A stretch of DNA of 64,000 nucleotides, taken from contig NZ_JAPJZH010000004.1 of the NCBI RefSeq assembly GCF_027889715.1, positions 1 through 64,000 on the forward strand, written 5' to 3'. The notes beneath the pieces are model-generated. The model had not been told where the DNA came from, did not search any database, and saw nothing but the letters and a program-made list of their open reading frames with translations. Every line of letters begins with the position of its first letter. Position 1 is the first letter of the stretch. The stretch comes from Allohoeflea poritis. GTDB lineage: Bacteria; Pseudomonadota; Alphaproteobacteria; Rhizobiales; Rhizobiaceae. Of the stretch, positions 1 to 9,094 are shown one piece after another. Made by a program: the position numbers and the translations under genes.

Positions 1-30
1 AATCGACAACCCGTTCGGCACGAGGTTGTA

Positions 31-69
31 ACCCATGTCTCCGGTACAAACCGTTACCTATGTCTCCGG
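31..69. repeat. Two near-identical 14-bp direct repeats at the left edge
   Basis: ACCCATGTCTCCGG at 31-44 and ACCTATGTCTCCGG at 56-69 match at 13 of 14 positions. A short reading frame entering from the left ends at a TAA at 29-31 (IDNPFGTRL, then stop). The arrangement could be the tail of an insertion sequence or other gene cut by the window edge. No transposase residues can be recognised, so this is inference. Confidence 0.35.
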
Positions 70-87
70 GTCGGACACATTGCGAAA

Positions 88-178
88 TGGCGGAGAGAGA
101 GGGATTCGAACCCTCGAGACGGTATCACCGCCTACACACTTTCCAGGCGTGCGCCTTCGACCACTCGGCCACCTCTCC
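88..178 (-). tRNA. tRNA-Ser (anticodon GGA)
   Basis: The minus strand folds as a class II tRNA. The acceptor stem is GGAGAGG with its 3' partner, followed by discriminator G and an encoded CCA at 90-88. There is a T at position 8, a long variable arm, a TTCGAATC T-loop, and the anticodon loop CTGGAAA giving GGA. It reads UCC and UCU serine codons. No second tRNA is visible beside it. The upstream stretch 179-466 holds only its promoter region and nothing else that can be recognised. Confidence 0.95.
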
Positions 179-466
179 GCGAAAGGATCCGACCGCAGGC
201 GTGCTGACGGGCGAACCGGCGCGCACTATAGTCAAGACGTTGCAAGGATCAACCAGAATCTGACGCTTTCATGACAAGATGAAGCCGCGTTTTTCCAGCC
301 GGCCGGAACATGCGTCAATTTTTCCCAAGCCTCGCGGATTATTTCAGGCAGTTGATTTCCCCGCGAGGTCATCATGCGCTATTGATAAGTACAAGGGCCG
401 GTGGCGTCCCGGTTAATCCGGGGGCCCTGAACAAAAAGAATCAAGGGGATGGGAGTCCAAGCAGTA

Positions 467-787
467 ATGCGGTTTCTTCTTCGCGCCATCAGCCTCCTGG
501 CGCTTATCGTCGCCGTCATCAGCGCCGTCGTCGACACAATCCGGTCCGTTGCCGCCTCGGAAGTGGTTATCACGCCGCTTGGCGCGGCTTGGTATTCCAT
601 GAGCCCGGATACGCTCAACCTCACACAGGCGGTGATCCAGCGCAATCTGCATCCCTATATCTGGGATCCGGTGGTGCAGTGGATCCTGTTGCAGCCCACA
701 TGGGCCGTGTTTGTCGTTCTGGCCTTGCTGCTCTATCTCATTGCATGGCGCAAACCACGGCCGGCCGGCCGCTTCGCCGCCCGATAG
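467..787 (+). CDS. Small conserved inner-membrane protein
   Basis: 106 aa from the ATG at 467, chosen because a GGGAG-containing ribosome site lies about 10 nt upstream. An ATG 18 nt earlier has no properly spaced site. Two hydrophobic segments are visible: an N-terminal one (about residues 5-25) and a second near residues 75-92 (WAVFVVLALLLYLIAW), ending in a basic tail. The roughly 50 polar residues between them would face the periplasm. The family function is not recognised. It lies 27 nt upstream of msrA on the same strand and may be co-transcribed with it. Confidence 0.75.
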   Translation: MRFLLRAISLLALIVAVISAVVDTIRSVAASEVVITPLGAAWYSMSPDTLNLTQAVIQRNLHPYIWDPVVQWILLQPTWAVFVVLALLLYLIAWRKPRPAGRFAAR

Positions 788-814
788 AAGACGCTCAAGA
801 CACGGAGAGCCGCC

Positions 815-1465
815 ATGTTCAGCCTCAATCCGTTCTCCAAGAAGACGCAGATGCCCTCCGCGGCCGAGGCCCTGCCCGGCCGGGAAACGCCGCTGGAGAC
901 GGCCAGCCACCATTTCGTCAACGGCCATGCGCTCAAGGGCCCCTATCCCGAGGGGCTGGAAACGGCCTATTTCGCAATGGGCTGCTTCTGGGGCGTCGAG
1001 CGCCTGTTCTGGCAGCGCGACGGCGTCTTCGTGACGGCCGTGGGTTACGCGGGGGGCCTGACGCCCAACCCGACCTATGAGGAAACGGTGACCGGCATGA
1101 CCGGACATGCAGAGGCCGTGCTGGTGGTCTTCGATCCGCAGAAAGTCAGCTATGACGATCTGTTGAAGATCTTCTGGGAAGAGCACGATCCGACACAGGG
1201 CATGCGCCAGGGCAACGATGTCGGCACCACCTACCGCTCGGCAATCTATACGGTGAACGAGGCGCAGGCCTCACGGGCAAAGGAAAGCCTGCGGGCCTAC
1301 CAGCAGTCGCTGCGCGATGCCGGTTTCGACAGGCAGATCACGACACAAATCGAACCGGCCGGACCCTTTTACTTCGCCGAAGACTATCACCAGCAATATC
1401 TTGCCAAGAATCCGAACGGCTATTGCGGCGTCAAGGGAACGGGGGTTGCCTGCGCCATGGCCTGA
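815..1465 (+). CDS. msrA: Peptide methionine (S)-S-oxide reductase
   Basis: 216 aa. MsrA reduces methionine-S-sulfoxide in proteins and free methionine sulfoxide, with thioredoxin as final reductant. The active-site motif GCFWGVE is at residues 56-62, with catalytic Cys57. The core also shows VGYAGG, the EAVLVVFDP strand and a [12 protein letters not shown] tail. Candidate resolving cysteines are Cys204 and Cys213 near the C-terminus. The N-terminal extension of about 50 residues is usual for the longer MsrA type. No msrB is visible nearby. Cytoplasmic repair enzyme. Confidence 0.95.
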   Translation: MFSLNPFSKKTQMPSAAEALPGRETPLETASHHFVNGHALKGPYPEGLETAYFAMGCFWGVERLFWQRDGVFVTAVGYAGGLTPNPTYEETVTGMTGHAEAVLVVFDPQKVSYDDLLKIFWEEHDPTQGMRQGNDVGTTYRSAIYTVNEAQASRAKESLRAYQQSLRDAGFDRQITTQIEPAGPFYFAEDYHQQYLAKNPNGYCGVKGTGVACAMA

Positions 1466-1674
1466 CGGCGCAATGGATTTGGAACGTAAAGCATAAGCCC
1501 ACAAATCCATTGAATTTGTTGATCAAACGGTTCATTTTTCGCGTGATCTTTGCAGGAAGCCATGTAAGGATACGCTCAAGCCTTGCCGGAGATCGGCAAT
1601 TTGGGCTTTTAGAACGCCGCAGACAAGACGCGGCGAAAAGGAAAAAAACGAAACAAAACACAGGGTTGGTGAAT

Positions 1675-2667
1675 ATGAAGCGTACACTACTCAGCATTCT
1701 CGCCACGGCCGCGATGTCGGCGACCGCGCTGGCCGCGGATATCAAGCCGGCGATCATTTACGATCTGGGCGGCAAGTTCGACAAATCCTTCAACGAGTCG
1801 GCCTATAACGGCGCCGAGAAGTTCAAGGCGGAGACCGGAATCGAATACCGCGATTTCGAGATCCAGAATGATGCCCAGCGCGAGCAGGCGCTTCGCAAGT
1901 TCGCCAGGGACGGCAACAATCCGATCGTGATGGCCGGCTTCTCCTGGGCCGCGGCGCTTGAAAAGGTCGCTGCAGAATATCCGGACACGAATTTCGCCAT
2001 CATCGACATGGTCGTCGACCTGCCGAATGTGCGTTCCGTTGTCTACAAGGAGCAGGAAGGCTCCTACCTCGTCGGCGTGATGGCCGCCAAGGCCTCGGAT
2101 TCGGGCACCGTCAGCTTCGTGGGCGGGATGGACATTCCGCTGATCCGCAAATTCGCCTGCGGCTATGTGGGCGGCGTCAAGGCGACCAATCCGGACGCCA
2201 CCGTGCTTGAAGCCATGACCGGCACCACGCCGGACGCCTGGAACGATCCGGTCAAGGGCGGCGAGATCGCCAAGTCGCAGATCGCTCAGGGTTCCGACGT
2301 CGTCTACGCGGCCGCCGGCGGCACCGGCATCGGCGTCCTCCAGGCAGCCGCCGACGAAGGCAAGCTCAGCATCGGTGTCGACTCCAACCAGAACGGCCTG
2401 CAGCCGGGTTCGGTTCTGACCTCGATGCTGAAGCGCGTGGACGTTGCCGTCTTCAACGCGTTCAACGACGCCAAGGAAGGCAACTTCAGCTATGGCTTCA
2501 ACGTGCTCGGCCTTGCCGAGAACGGTGTCGACTATGCCATGGACGACAACAACGCCAAGCTTGTCAATCAGGACATGCGCGACGCGGTGGAGCAGGCCAA
2601 GGCCGATATCATCGCCGGCAAGATCAATGTCCACGACTATATGTCGGACGAGAACTGCCCATACTGA
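1675..2667 (+). CDS. BMP-family ABC transporter substrate-binding protein
   Basis: 330 aa periplasmic binding protein of the BmpA/PnrA family, whose characterised members bind purine nucleosides. A signal peptide (residues 1 to about 20, ending ATALA) precedes the mature start ADIKPAIIYDLGGKFDKSFN. That segment holds the family hallmark D-GG-FD-SFN. Later family segments include SFVGGMDIPLIRKF, AAGGTGIGV and GVDSNQNG. The start at 1675 is preceded by GGGTTGGTG. The gene stands alone: no permease or ATPase genes of the transporter are adjacent, so its partners lie elsewhere. An intergenic stretch of about 210 bp upstream probably carries its promoter. Confidence 0.9.
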   Translation: MKRTLLSILATAAMSATALAADIKPAIIYDLGGKFDKSFNESAYNGAEKFKAETGIEYRDFEIQNDAQREQALRKFARDGNNPIVMAGFSWAAALEKVAAEYPDTNFAIIDMVVDLPNVRSVVYKEQEGSYLVGVMAAKASDSGTVSFVGGMDIPLIRKFACGYVGGVKATNPDATVLEAMTGTTPDAWNDPVKGGEIAKSQIAQGSDVVYAAAGGTGIGVLQAAADEGKLSIGVDSNQNGLQPGSVLTSMLKRVDVAVFNAFNDAKEGNFSYGFNVLGLAENGVDYAMDDNNAKLVNQDMRDAVEQAKADIIAGKINVHDYMSDENCPY

Positions 2668-2691
2668 TTGGCCAAAAGCCGACTGAAGCAG

Positions 2692-2721
2692 AAACCGCCG
2701 GACCCAGTCCGGCGGTTTTTT
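2692..2721. terminator. Bidirectional intrinsic terminator
   Basis: The perfect inverted repeat AAACCGCCGGA / TCCGGCGGTTT has a 5-nt loop and is followed by TTT. It lies between the convergent BMP gene and yraN, so it can serve transcripts from both sides. Confidence 0.85.
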
Positions 2722-2724
2722 ACA

Positions 2725-3081
2725 TTAGAACGCCCCCGGGAAATGTTTCGGCCAGCGCCAGGGCACCACGGCGACGATATCGTGGCGGATGGACAGGCGC
2801 GCGGCATCCTTCTGGCGCGACAGCCAGATATCGCCGGCGGCCGCGATACGTCTGGCGGCGGTTGCAGTGACCGCATCCACCGCGGCCGTTTCGTCGGCGC
2901 GGGCCTTGACCTCGACAAGGGCGACAAGTTCGCCCTTGCGGGCGATCAGATCCACCTCTCCGGCCTTTGTCCTGAAGCGGCGCGCCACGATGCGGTAGCC
3001 TCTGGCCATCAGGGCAAGCGCGGCAAACCATTCGGCGAAATGACCGCGGCGATAGGCACGCCGGCGGCTGCCCGCTGTCAT
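2725..3081 (-). CDS. yraN: YraN/UPF0102 family protein
   Basis: 118 aa. UPF0102 proteins have a predicted nuclease (Holliday-junction-resolvase-like) fold. The signature is present: G-x2-AE (GHFAEWFAA, residues 13-21), then [10 protein letters not shown] (41-50) and [10 protein letters not shown] (52-61), which hold the D and E-x-K catalytic-type residues. The start codon overlaps the rsmI stop by 4 nt (ATGA), so the two are translationally coupled. The yraN-rsmI association is widely conserved. The true cellular role is unsettled. Confidence 0.9.
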   Translation of the reverse strand: MTAGSRRRAYRRGHFAEWFAALALMARGYRIVARRFRTKAGEVDLIARKGELVALVEVKARADETAAVDAVTATAARRIAAAGDIWLSRQKDAARLSIRHDIVAVVPWRWPKHFPGAF

Positions 3082-3962
3082 GTCCCCGCATCCTTCATCG
3101 CCAGGAGCCGCTGATAGAGCGCCTTGCGCGACAGGCCGGTGCGACGGGCAGCTTCCGTCGCGGCCCTGGCGGGCGCATGGGATTTCACAAGCTCCAGCAA
3201 CAGAGCCTCGGCATCTTCCAGGCTGGCGGGCGTATCCGCCGGCGGACCGATGACCAGGACGACCTCGCCCCTGGGCGTATCGGCCTGCGCGTAGTGGTGC
3301 GCCAGCTCCCCAAGCGATCCGCGGCGGATTTCCTCGAAGGCCTTTGTCAGTTCTCGGCACACGGCCGCGGAGCGTCCATCGCCCAACAGATCGGCGGCGG
3401 CGCTGAGGGCCGCGGCGAGGCGACGGGGCGACTCGAACAGGATCAGCGTCGCCGGCACATCTTTCAGGGATTGGAGCCGGTCACGGCGCGCCTTGTCCTT
3501 GACCGGCAGGAACCCGGCAAAATGGAAACTGTCGCTCGGCAGACCGGAGCCGACGAGCGCCGCCAGCGGCGCCGAGGCACCGGGAACCGGAACCACAGGA
3601 ACGCCGGCCTCCAGCGCCAGTTCGACGAGCCGGTAGCCCGGATCGGAGACGAGCGGTGTGCCGGCATCGGAAACCAGCGCCACGCTTCTGCCTTCCTTCA
3701 GCGCGGCAATCAGCTTCGGCCCGGCGCGCGCCGCATTGTGTTCGTGATAGGCGACCGGTCGATTTGCAATGCCGTAGCGCGACAACAGCGTGCGGGTAAC
3801 ACGGGTGTCCTCGCAGGCGAGAATATCGGCTGCGGCCAGGACCTGCAGGGCGCGTAGCGTGATATCGGCGAGATTGCCGATCGGCGTCGCCACCAGATAG
3901 AGCGCCGGCTCCACAGGCCCGGCCGGTATTTCATGGGCGCCGATTTGAAATGATCGCTGCAT
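3078..3962 (-). CDS. rsmI: 16S rRNA (cytidine-1402-2'-O)-methyltransferase
   Basis: 294 aa. RsmI uses SAM to 2'-O-methylate C1402 in the decoding centre of 16S rRNA. The tetrapyrrole-methylase fold is clear: [15 protein letters not shown] near residue 22, [21 protein letters not shown], and [17 protein letters not shown]. The C-terminal 45 residues form a helix-turn-helix-like tail ([14 protein letters not shown]) common in alphaproteobacterial RsmI. It is the first gene of the rsmI-yraN pair and divergent from the LpoA-like gene. The intergenic region 3963-4149 should hold both promoters. Confidence 0.95.
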   Translation of the reverse strand: MQRSFQIGAHEIPAGPVEPALYLVATPIGNLADITLRALQVLAAADILACEDTRVTRTLLSRYGIANRPVAYHEHNAARAGPKLIAALKEGRSVALVSDAGTPLVSDPGYRLVELALEAGVPVVPVPGASAPLAALVGSGLPSDSFHFAGFLPVKDKARRDRLQSLKDVPATLILFESPRRLAAALSAAADLLGDGRSAAVCRELTKAFEEIRRGSLGELAHHYAQADTPRGEVVLVIGPPADTPASLEDAEALLLELVKSHAPARAATEAARRTGLSRKALYQRLLAMKDAGT

Positions 3963-4149
3963 TTAGCCCCACGCATCCGGAATCGCCCCGGAGCAAATCC
4001 GGGCCACATTTGCCCGATGTAATCGGAACGGTTTTTGATTATCCTGTGAGATGAACCACCTTCGCCTTGATCTTTACCTGCGGGTGTTTAGGCAATATGT
4101 ACGCATCTTGCTTCACGGGCAAATGCCACACAAGCGGCCGGGACAAAAA

Positions 4150-5385
4150 ATGAAAAACGCTTTCCGCACGATAGTCTGCCAGCCGGCCATGCTGGTGCTG
4201 CTGTTTGCCGCCCTTGTATTGTCCGGCTGCCAGGCCGTCGACTACGGATTCCCGCGCGGAAGCGGCGCGCCGACGGAACCGGCCGTGCCGCAAAGCCTGC
4301 CCCTGAAGACCGGGCCCGCCGCAGGCGAGGTGCTGGGCAACGGTGCCGTGCGCGTTGCCCTTCTGTTGCCGAAATCGGCGCCCGGCAACGGCGCGGCGAT
4401 CGCCGCCGAATACCGGAACGCCGCCGAGCTCGCCATCGAAGCGCGGGGCCTGCAATCGATGGAACTGGTCATCAAGGACACCGGCGGAACGGCTGCCGGC
4501 GCCATCGCGCGCACCGAGGAAGCCGTGCGCGAAGGATCGGCGATCATCCTCGGTCCGGTCTTTTCCGGCAGCGTCACATCGGCCGCCTCGGTGGCCCGGC
4601 CGCAGAACCGGATCATGATCGCCTTCTCGTCCGACCCGTCAGCGGCCTCCGGAGGCGTTTTCCTGATGTCGTTCCTGCCCAATCAGGTGGTCGATCGGAC
4701 GGTTGCCTATGCCACGGGCATCGGCCTGAACTCCTTCACCGCGATCCTGCCGCAAGGCGCCTATGGCACGCTGGTCGAGCGGCAATTGCGCGCCACGCTG
4801 GCGCAGCGCGGCGGGGTTCTCAACGGCGTGTCGCGCTACGAATACAACAATGAATCCGTCGTCGCCGCCGTTCAGCAGGTCCTGCCGGCGGTCGAGCAGT
4901 CGGATGCGATCTTCATTCCGGATGGCGGCACCTCGCCGGCCGCCATCGCGCGGGTCCTGCAGTCCGAGGGCGTCAAACTCCGCGACAAGCGGCTGATCGG
5001 AACCGGCCAATGGCGGTCGTCGAAACTGGGGTCGGCCTATCTGCAGGGCGCCATCTTCGCCGATATGGACCAGACCGGTTTCGAGGCTTTCAAACTGCAA
5101 TACAAGGAGCGGTTCCAGGCCGATCCGTCAGTCAATGCCGGCCTCGGCTACGACGCCGTGACGCTTGTCGCCGATCTCATCTCCACCGGCAATCCGGCGG
5201 CCCTTTCGCGCCAGAACCTCGAACGGCCCGCCGGCTTTCGCGGCGTGACCGGCATCTTCCGCTTCATGAATGATGGCGAGACGCAGCGCGGCCTCGCCGT
5301 CTACCAGATCCAGGAAGGCGAGGCTGTGATCGTCGATCCGGCACCGCAAAGCTTCGGCGGCGGCTACGAGCCGGCGCAATTCTAG
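4150..5385 (+). CDS. Penicillin-binding protein activator LpoA-like lipoprotein
   Basis: 411 aa outer-membrane-type lipoprotein. The start at 4150 gives a classic lipoprotein signal ending in LVLSGC. A type-1 periplasmic-binding fold follows: VALLLPKSAPGNG, AAIAAEYRNAAELA, GPVFSGSV, ILPQGAYGTLVERQ and AGLGYDAVTLVADLI. This matches the C-terminal half of LpoA/YraM, the lipoprotein that activates PBP1A, but the N-terminal TPR half of enterobacterial LpoA is missing, as is usual in alphaproteobacteria. Location beside rsmI-yraN mirrors the E. coli locus. Its TAG stop overlaps the TAG stop of the convergent Ada-like gene within a shared CTAG (5382-5385). Confidence 0.8.
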   Translation: MKNAFRTIVCQPAMLVLLFAALVLSGCQAVDYGFPRGSGAPTEPAVPQSLPLKTGPAAGEVLGNGAVRVALLLPKSAPGNGAAIAAEYRNAAELAIEARGLQSMELVIKDTGGTAAGAIARTEEAVREGSAIILGPVFSGSVTSAASVARPQNRIMIAFSSDPSAASGGVFLMSFLPNQVVDRTVAYATGIGLNSFTAILPQGAYGTLVERQLRATLAQRGGVLNGVSRYEYNNESVVAAVQQVLPAVEQSDAIFIPDGGTSPAAIARVLQSEGVKLRDKRLIGTGQWRSSKLGSAYLQGAIFADMDQTGFEAFKLQYKERFQADPSVNAGLGYDAVTLVADLISTGNPAALSRQNLERPAGFRGVTGIFRFMNDGETQRGLAVYQIQEGEAVIVDPAPQSFGGGYEPAQF

Positions 5386-6257
5386 ATCAGATGCCCGGCC
5401 TCCCAGCCGAGCATGGCCCGCTTGCGGGTGACGCCCCAGTGGTAGCCGGTCAGCGCACCGGTGCTGCCGAGCGCCCGATGGCAGGGCACGACGAAGGAAA
5501 TCGGATTGCGCCCGACAGCGGCACCGACCGCACGCGGCGCCGACGGCCTGCCGATTTTCCGCGCGATCGATGAATAGGTCATCGCCGCACCCAGCGGAAT
5601 CTCCAGAAGAGCCTCCCAGACACGGATCTGGAAATCGGTGCCGATGAGCACCACGCGAATGGGCTCAGAGGCGTTCCAGCGGTCGGGATCGAACGACTGT
5701 TCGGCCAGCGGCGCGGTGGCCGACAGGTCATTGACGTAGCGGGCGCGTGGCCAGCGGGCGCACATGTCGTCCAGCGCTTCGCGCTCGCCGCCCGGGTCAC
5801 AGAAAGCCATGCCGGCAAGGCCGCGGTCGGTGGCCATCACCAGGGTGATGCCGAAGGGGCAGGCATGAAATCCGTAACGGATGACCAGGCCTTCGCCCCT
5901 GGCCTTCCAGATGCCGGGTGAAACCGCCTCGTGGGTCACGAACAGGTCGTGCAGGCGTCCGGGCCCCGAAAGGCCGAGCTCATAGCTTGCGTCAAGCAGC
6001 GGCAGTCCCTCCTGCGCCAGGAGCTGCTTGGCGCGGTCCAGCGTGACGGCCTGCAGGAAGCTCTTCGGGCTGAGGCCCGACCATCGCGTGAAGATTTTCT
6101 GCAGCTGGGTCGGCGGGCGGCCGAGCTCGGCGGCAATTTCCTCCAGCGATGGCTGGCTGCGGTAGCGCGTGACGATGAGCTCGAGCGCCTGCCGGACAAT
6201 TTCGTAGTCGGGATCGGTCTTTGCCCCGGCGAGAGTGCGGGTCTGGTCTATGTTCAT
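5382..6257 (-). CDS. Ada-like AraC-HTH / O6-methylguanine-DNA methyltransferase fusion
   Basis: 291 aa. An AraC-type HTH occupies roughly residues 20-105 (LEEIAAELGRPPTQLQKIFTRW; LSPKSFLQAVTLDRAKQLL). The alkyltransferase domain follows (residues 115-290) and carries the PCHR acceptor motif and RAVGAAVGRNP upstream of it. The N-terminal metal-binding phosphotriester-repair domain of E. coli Ada, with its four cysteines, is absent. The protein may therefore repair O6-alkylguanine and regulate, but lacks the usual methyl-phosphotriester sensor. The start at 6257 has AGGAAA upstream. A second alkyltransferase gene is at 49498. Confidence 0.9.
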   Translation of the reverse strand: MNIDQTRTLAGAKTDPDYEIVRQALELIVTRYRSQPSLEEIAAELGRPPTQLQKIFTRWSGLSPKSFLQAVTLDRAKQLLAQEGLPLLDASYELGLSGPGRLHDLFVTHEAVSPGIWKARGEGLVIRYGFHACPFGITLVMATDRGLAGMAFCDPGGEREALDDMCARWPRARYVNDLSATAPLAEQSFDPDRWNASEPIRVVLIGTDFQIRVWEALLEIPLGAAMTYSSIARKIGRPSAPRAVGAAVGRNPISFVVPCHRALGSTGALTGYHWGVTRKRAMLGWEAGHLI

Positions 6258-6350
6258 GGCCGGCCGTTTCCTGCGTGTATGATTCGGCACACACAAGCAC
6301 GCAGAGCCGGCGCGCGCCACCCGATTCTTGCGCGGGAAATCCTTCGCGAA

Positions 6351-6887
6351 CTATTTTCTCTGCACGGTCGCCAGAGCGAGCGAAAACGCCTCGGCGAAAC
6401 TCTCGCGGTCGTCCGGGTTGAGGAAGGAGCCGATATCGGTCGAGCGGCCTTCGCCGGTGATCCGCATGCCGGTAATGCCGGCCTCGTCATGCCGGGCGAC
6501 ATGGAACCGCGCCCAGAACGGGTTGAAGCGGTAATTGCGGGTCCGGCCCGACGGAGCGACCTTGGATATCGACAGATCGGTCTGCGAGACGCAGACGATT
6601 TCCCGCGCGCGGCCGGAACGGTAGTTCAACAAAAAGGCCCCGAAGACCAGCGCGAGATCCAGCAGCAGGAATGCGAATATCGGCCAGGCGCCGGCGATCA
6701 CAAAGACGACGCCATGCGCGACCGTACCGATGGTCATCACGCACATCAGCACGATAAAACCATTGCGCCCGAGCGACCGGTGGGGCGTCAGCAGCGCCTC
6801 GAAAACGGGCGCTTCATGGTCGCGGGTCCTACCGGTGTTCCGGCTGATTTCCTGCCCCGCACCATCGATGGCATTGCGTTCCCTCAT
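6351..6887 (-). CDS. DUF2244 integral membrane protein
   Basis: About 178 aa. Two adjacent hydrophobic segments (FIVLMCVMTIGTVAHGVVFVIA and WPIFAFLLLDLALVFGAFLL) are followed by a cytoplasmic beta-rich region with the family pattern NYRSGRAREIV... NPFWARFHV... IGSFLNPDDRESFAEAF. DUF2244 proteins are common in alphaproteobacteria and functionally unassigned. The start is uncertain: ATG at 6887 is given, but an upstream in-frame ATG at 6911 interlocks with the divergent nth start (CATG). Divergent from nth with almost no intergenic space. Confidence 0.75.
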   Translation of the reverse strand: MRERNAIDGAGQEISRNTGRTRDHEAPVFEALLTPHRSLGRNGFIVLMCVMTIGTVAHGVVFVIAGAWPIFAFLLLDLALVFGAFLLNYRSGRAREIVCVSQTDLSISKVAPSGRTRNYRFNPFWARFHVARHDEAGITGMRITGEGRSTDIGSFLNPDDRESFAEAFSLALATVQRK

Positions 6888-6909
6888 ATCTGGAGAATAT
6901 AGAGGGTTC

Positions 6910-7668
6910 ATGGAAAAGGCCAAAATCAAATCAGCCGCACCGGCGGCCGCAGAAGATGCAAAGAAGAAGGCCGGCCCGAGGCGCAAGCGCCTGACGAGAA
7001 GCGCCTATACCCGGGACGAGGTCAGCGAGATTTTCCGCCGTTTTTCGATCCAGCGGCCCGAGCCCAAGGGCGAGCTGGAACACGTCAACGCCTATACGCT
7101 GCTCGTCGCCGTGGTGCTTTCGGCACAGGCAACGGATGCCGGCGTGAACAAGGCGACACGGCCGCTTTTCGCGGTTGCGGACACGCCGCAGAAGATGCTG
7201 GATCTCGGCGAGGACAAGGTGCGGGACTTCATCCGCACCATCGGGCTTTTCCGCAACAAGGCGAAGAACGTGATCGCGCTGTCGAAGGCGCTGATCGAGG
7301 AGCATGACGGAACGGTTCCGGCCGACCGCGATGCGCTGACCAAGCTGCCGGGCGTCGGTCGCAAGACGGCAAATGTGGTGCTCAACATGGCCTTCGGCCA
7401 GCCGACCATGGCCGTCGATACCCATATATTCCGTATCGCCAACCGCATAAGGCTGGCGCCGGGCAAGACGGTTGACGATGTCGAGCAGAATCTCCTGCGC
7501 ACGATTCCGGAGGCCTATCTGCAGCACGGCCACCACTGGCTGATCCTGCACGGGCGCTATGTGTGCAAGGCGCGAAAGCCGGACTGCGCAGCCTGCGTCG
7601 TCGCGGATCTGTGCAAATCGAAGGAAAAGACTTCCGACATTCCGGCGGCGCTGGTGCCGCTCGGATAG
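6910..7668 (+). CDS. nth: Endonuclease III (DNA glycosylase/AP lyase)
   Basis: 252 aa base-excision-repair enzyme for oxidised pyrimidines. The helix-hairpin-helix is LPGVGRKTANVVLN, with the catalytic Lys (VGRKTA) and Asp (AVDTHIFRI). The C-terminal [4Fe-4S] loop has spacing C-x6-C-x2-C-x5-C (CKARKPDCAACVVADLC). The N-terminal 40 residues are basic and lysine/alanine-rich, longer than E. coli Nth, as in other rhizobia. It stops 4 nt before the convergent M20 peptidase gene. Confidence 0.95.
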   Translation: MEKAKIKSAAPAAAEDAKKKAGPRRKRLTRSAYTRDEVSEIFRRFSIQRPEPKGELEHVNAYTLLVAVVLSAQATDAGVNKATRPLFAVADTPQKMLDLGEDKVRDFIRTIGLFRNKAKNVIALSKALIEEHDGTVPADRDALTKLPGVGRKTANVVLNMAFGQPTMAVDTHIFRIANRIRLAPGKTVDDVEQNLLRTIPEAYLQHGHHWLILHGRYVCKARKPDCAACVVADLCKSKEKTSDIPAALVPLG

Positions 7669-7672
7669 ACGA

Positions 7673-9040
7673 TCAGACGGCGAGCGATTCCAGCAGGCGC
7701 ACATAGGCGGTCTGGCCGCGCCGGAACGCGGACAGCCGGAAGAACTCGTTCGGCGAATGCATCTTCTCGTCGCCATGCTGGAAGCCGAACATCACCGGAT
7801 GGACGCCCAGCACCTCCAGAAGCGTGTTCATGACCGGTATCGAGCCGCCGACGCGGGTCTGATAGGGCGTCTTTCCGTAGACTTCCTCAAGAACGGTGGC
7901 GGCCACGGCCGTCGCATTGTGCCCATGGGGCACCAGCAGCGGATCACCGCGCCCGGGAAGCTTGTTTACCTCGGCCCGCAGGCCCTCGGGAAGAACGCGT
8001 TCGACATGGTCGCGGATCAGATCGAAGATGCGCTCCGGCGACTGGTCGGCCACCAGTCGGCAGGTGATCTTGGCGCTGGCAACGGCGGGCACGATGGTCT
8101 TCGTGCCGGCGCCCTGCCAGCCGCTGGTAAGCCCGTTGACATCCAGCGTGGGGCGCGCCCAGAGCCTTTCCAGCGTCGAAAAACCCGGTTCGCCGACCGC
8201 CGCCGGCGCGCCGGTCTCCGCCAGGAATGTCGCCTCGTCGAACGGCACGCGGGCGATGGCCTGCCGGTCCTGTTCGCTCAGCGGTTCGACATCGTCATAG
8301 AACCCTTCGACGGTGACGCGCCCGTCGGGCGACTTCATTGTCGCAAGAACCTGCGCCAGGCCCATGGCCGGATTGGCGATGCCGGCGCCGCGCAGTCCGG
8401 AGTGCTGGTCGGCGTCGGGCCCGGTGACGACGACTTCGAGCGAGACGATGCCCTTCAAGCCCATGATGAGCTGCGGCGTGTCCGCGTCCCATTGCAGGCC
8501 GTCGGCGGAGAAGATCATGTCGGCGGCAAGGCGTTCGCGGTTTTCCTCGACAAAGGGCGGCAGGTCCGGAGAGGCGATCTCCTCCTGGCCCTCGAAAAAG
8601 AATTTCACATTGACCGGAAGGCGGCCCGTCGTTGCCATAAGCGCCTCGACAGCGACGATCGGCACCATCATGCCGCCCTTGTCGTCGGAGGCGCCGCGCC
8701 CGTAAAGGAGCCCGTCGCGGATTTCCGGCTCGAAGGGCGGCTTGGTCCACAGCTCCATCGGCTCGGCCGGCTGAACGTCGAAATGACCGTAGATCATTAT
8801 CGTCGGCGATCCTTCCGGCGCATGCAGCCAGTCGCCATAGACGACCGGATGACCCGCCGTCGGCATGACCGCCACATTCTCGATGCCGATGGACTTCAGT
8901 TTGCTGGCTACCCATTCGCCTGCCGCGGCCACATCATCAGCGTGTTCCGGCTTGGCGGAGATCGAGGGGATTTTAACAAGGTCTATCAGCTCCCCGACAA
9001 ACCGGTCCTGTTCGCGATCCAGATATGCCTGCCATTCCAT
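7673..9040 (-). CDS. M20-family dipeptidase
   Basis: 455 aa zinc metallopeptidase of the ArgE/DapE/CPG2 group, cytosolic-dipeptidase type. Metal-site motifs are YGHFDVQP (His and Asp), GRGASDDKGG (bridging Asp) and EGQEEIASP (Glu pair: catalytic Glu and ligand). The dimerisation lid sits in the middle third, and a final metal-binding His is in FGFQHGDEKMHSPNEF. The start at 9040 has a strong AGGAGA site 6 nt upstream. The substrate is probably small peptides; exact specificity cannot be read from sequence. Single gene, convergent with nth. Confidence 0.9.
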   Translation of the reverse strand: MEWQAYLDREQDRFVGELIDLVKIPSISAKPEHADDVAAAGEWVASKLKSIGIENVAVMPTAGHPVVYGDWLHAPEGSPTIMIYGHFDVQPAEPMELWTKPPFEPEIRDGLLYGRGASDDKGGMMVPIVAVEALMATTGRLPVNVKFFFEGQEEIASPDLPPFVEENRERLAADMIFSADGLQWDADTPQLIMGLKGIVSLEVVVTGPDADQHSGLRGAGIANPAMGLAQVLATMKSPDGRVTVEGFYDDVEPLSEQDRQAIARVPFDEATFLAETGAPAAVGEPGFSTLERLWARPTLDVNGLTSGWQGAGTKTIVPAVASAKITCRLVADQSPERIFDLIRDHVERVLPEGLRAEVNKLPGRGDPLLVPHGHNATAVAATVLEEVYGKTPYQTRVGGSIPVMNTLLEVLGVHPVMFGFQHGDEKMHSPNEFFRLSAFRRGQTAYVRLLESLAV

Positions 9041-9094
9041 TGAATTTCTCCTGCCGATGGTGTGCGCCCGCATTGGCCTTCGCGTGGCGGTTAT

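Noticed and set aside
5382-6257. Full Ada response regulator
   Set aside because: The N-terminal four-cysteine zinc domain is missing, so only the HTH and alkyltransferase parts are claimed.
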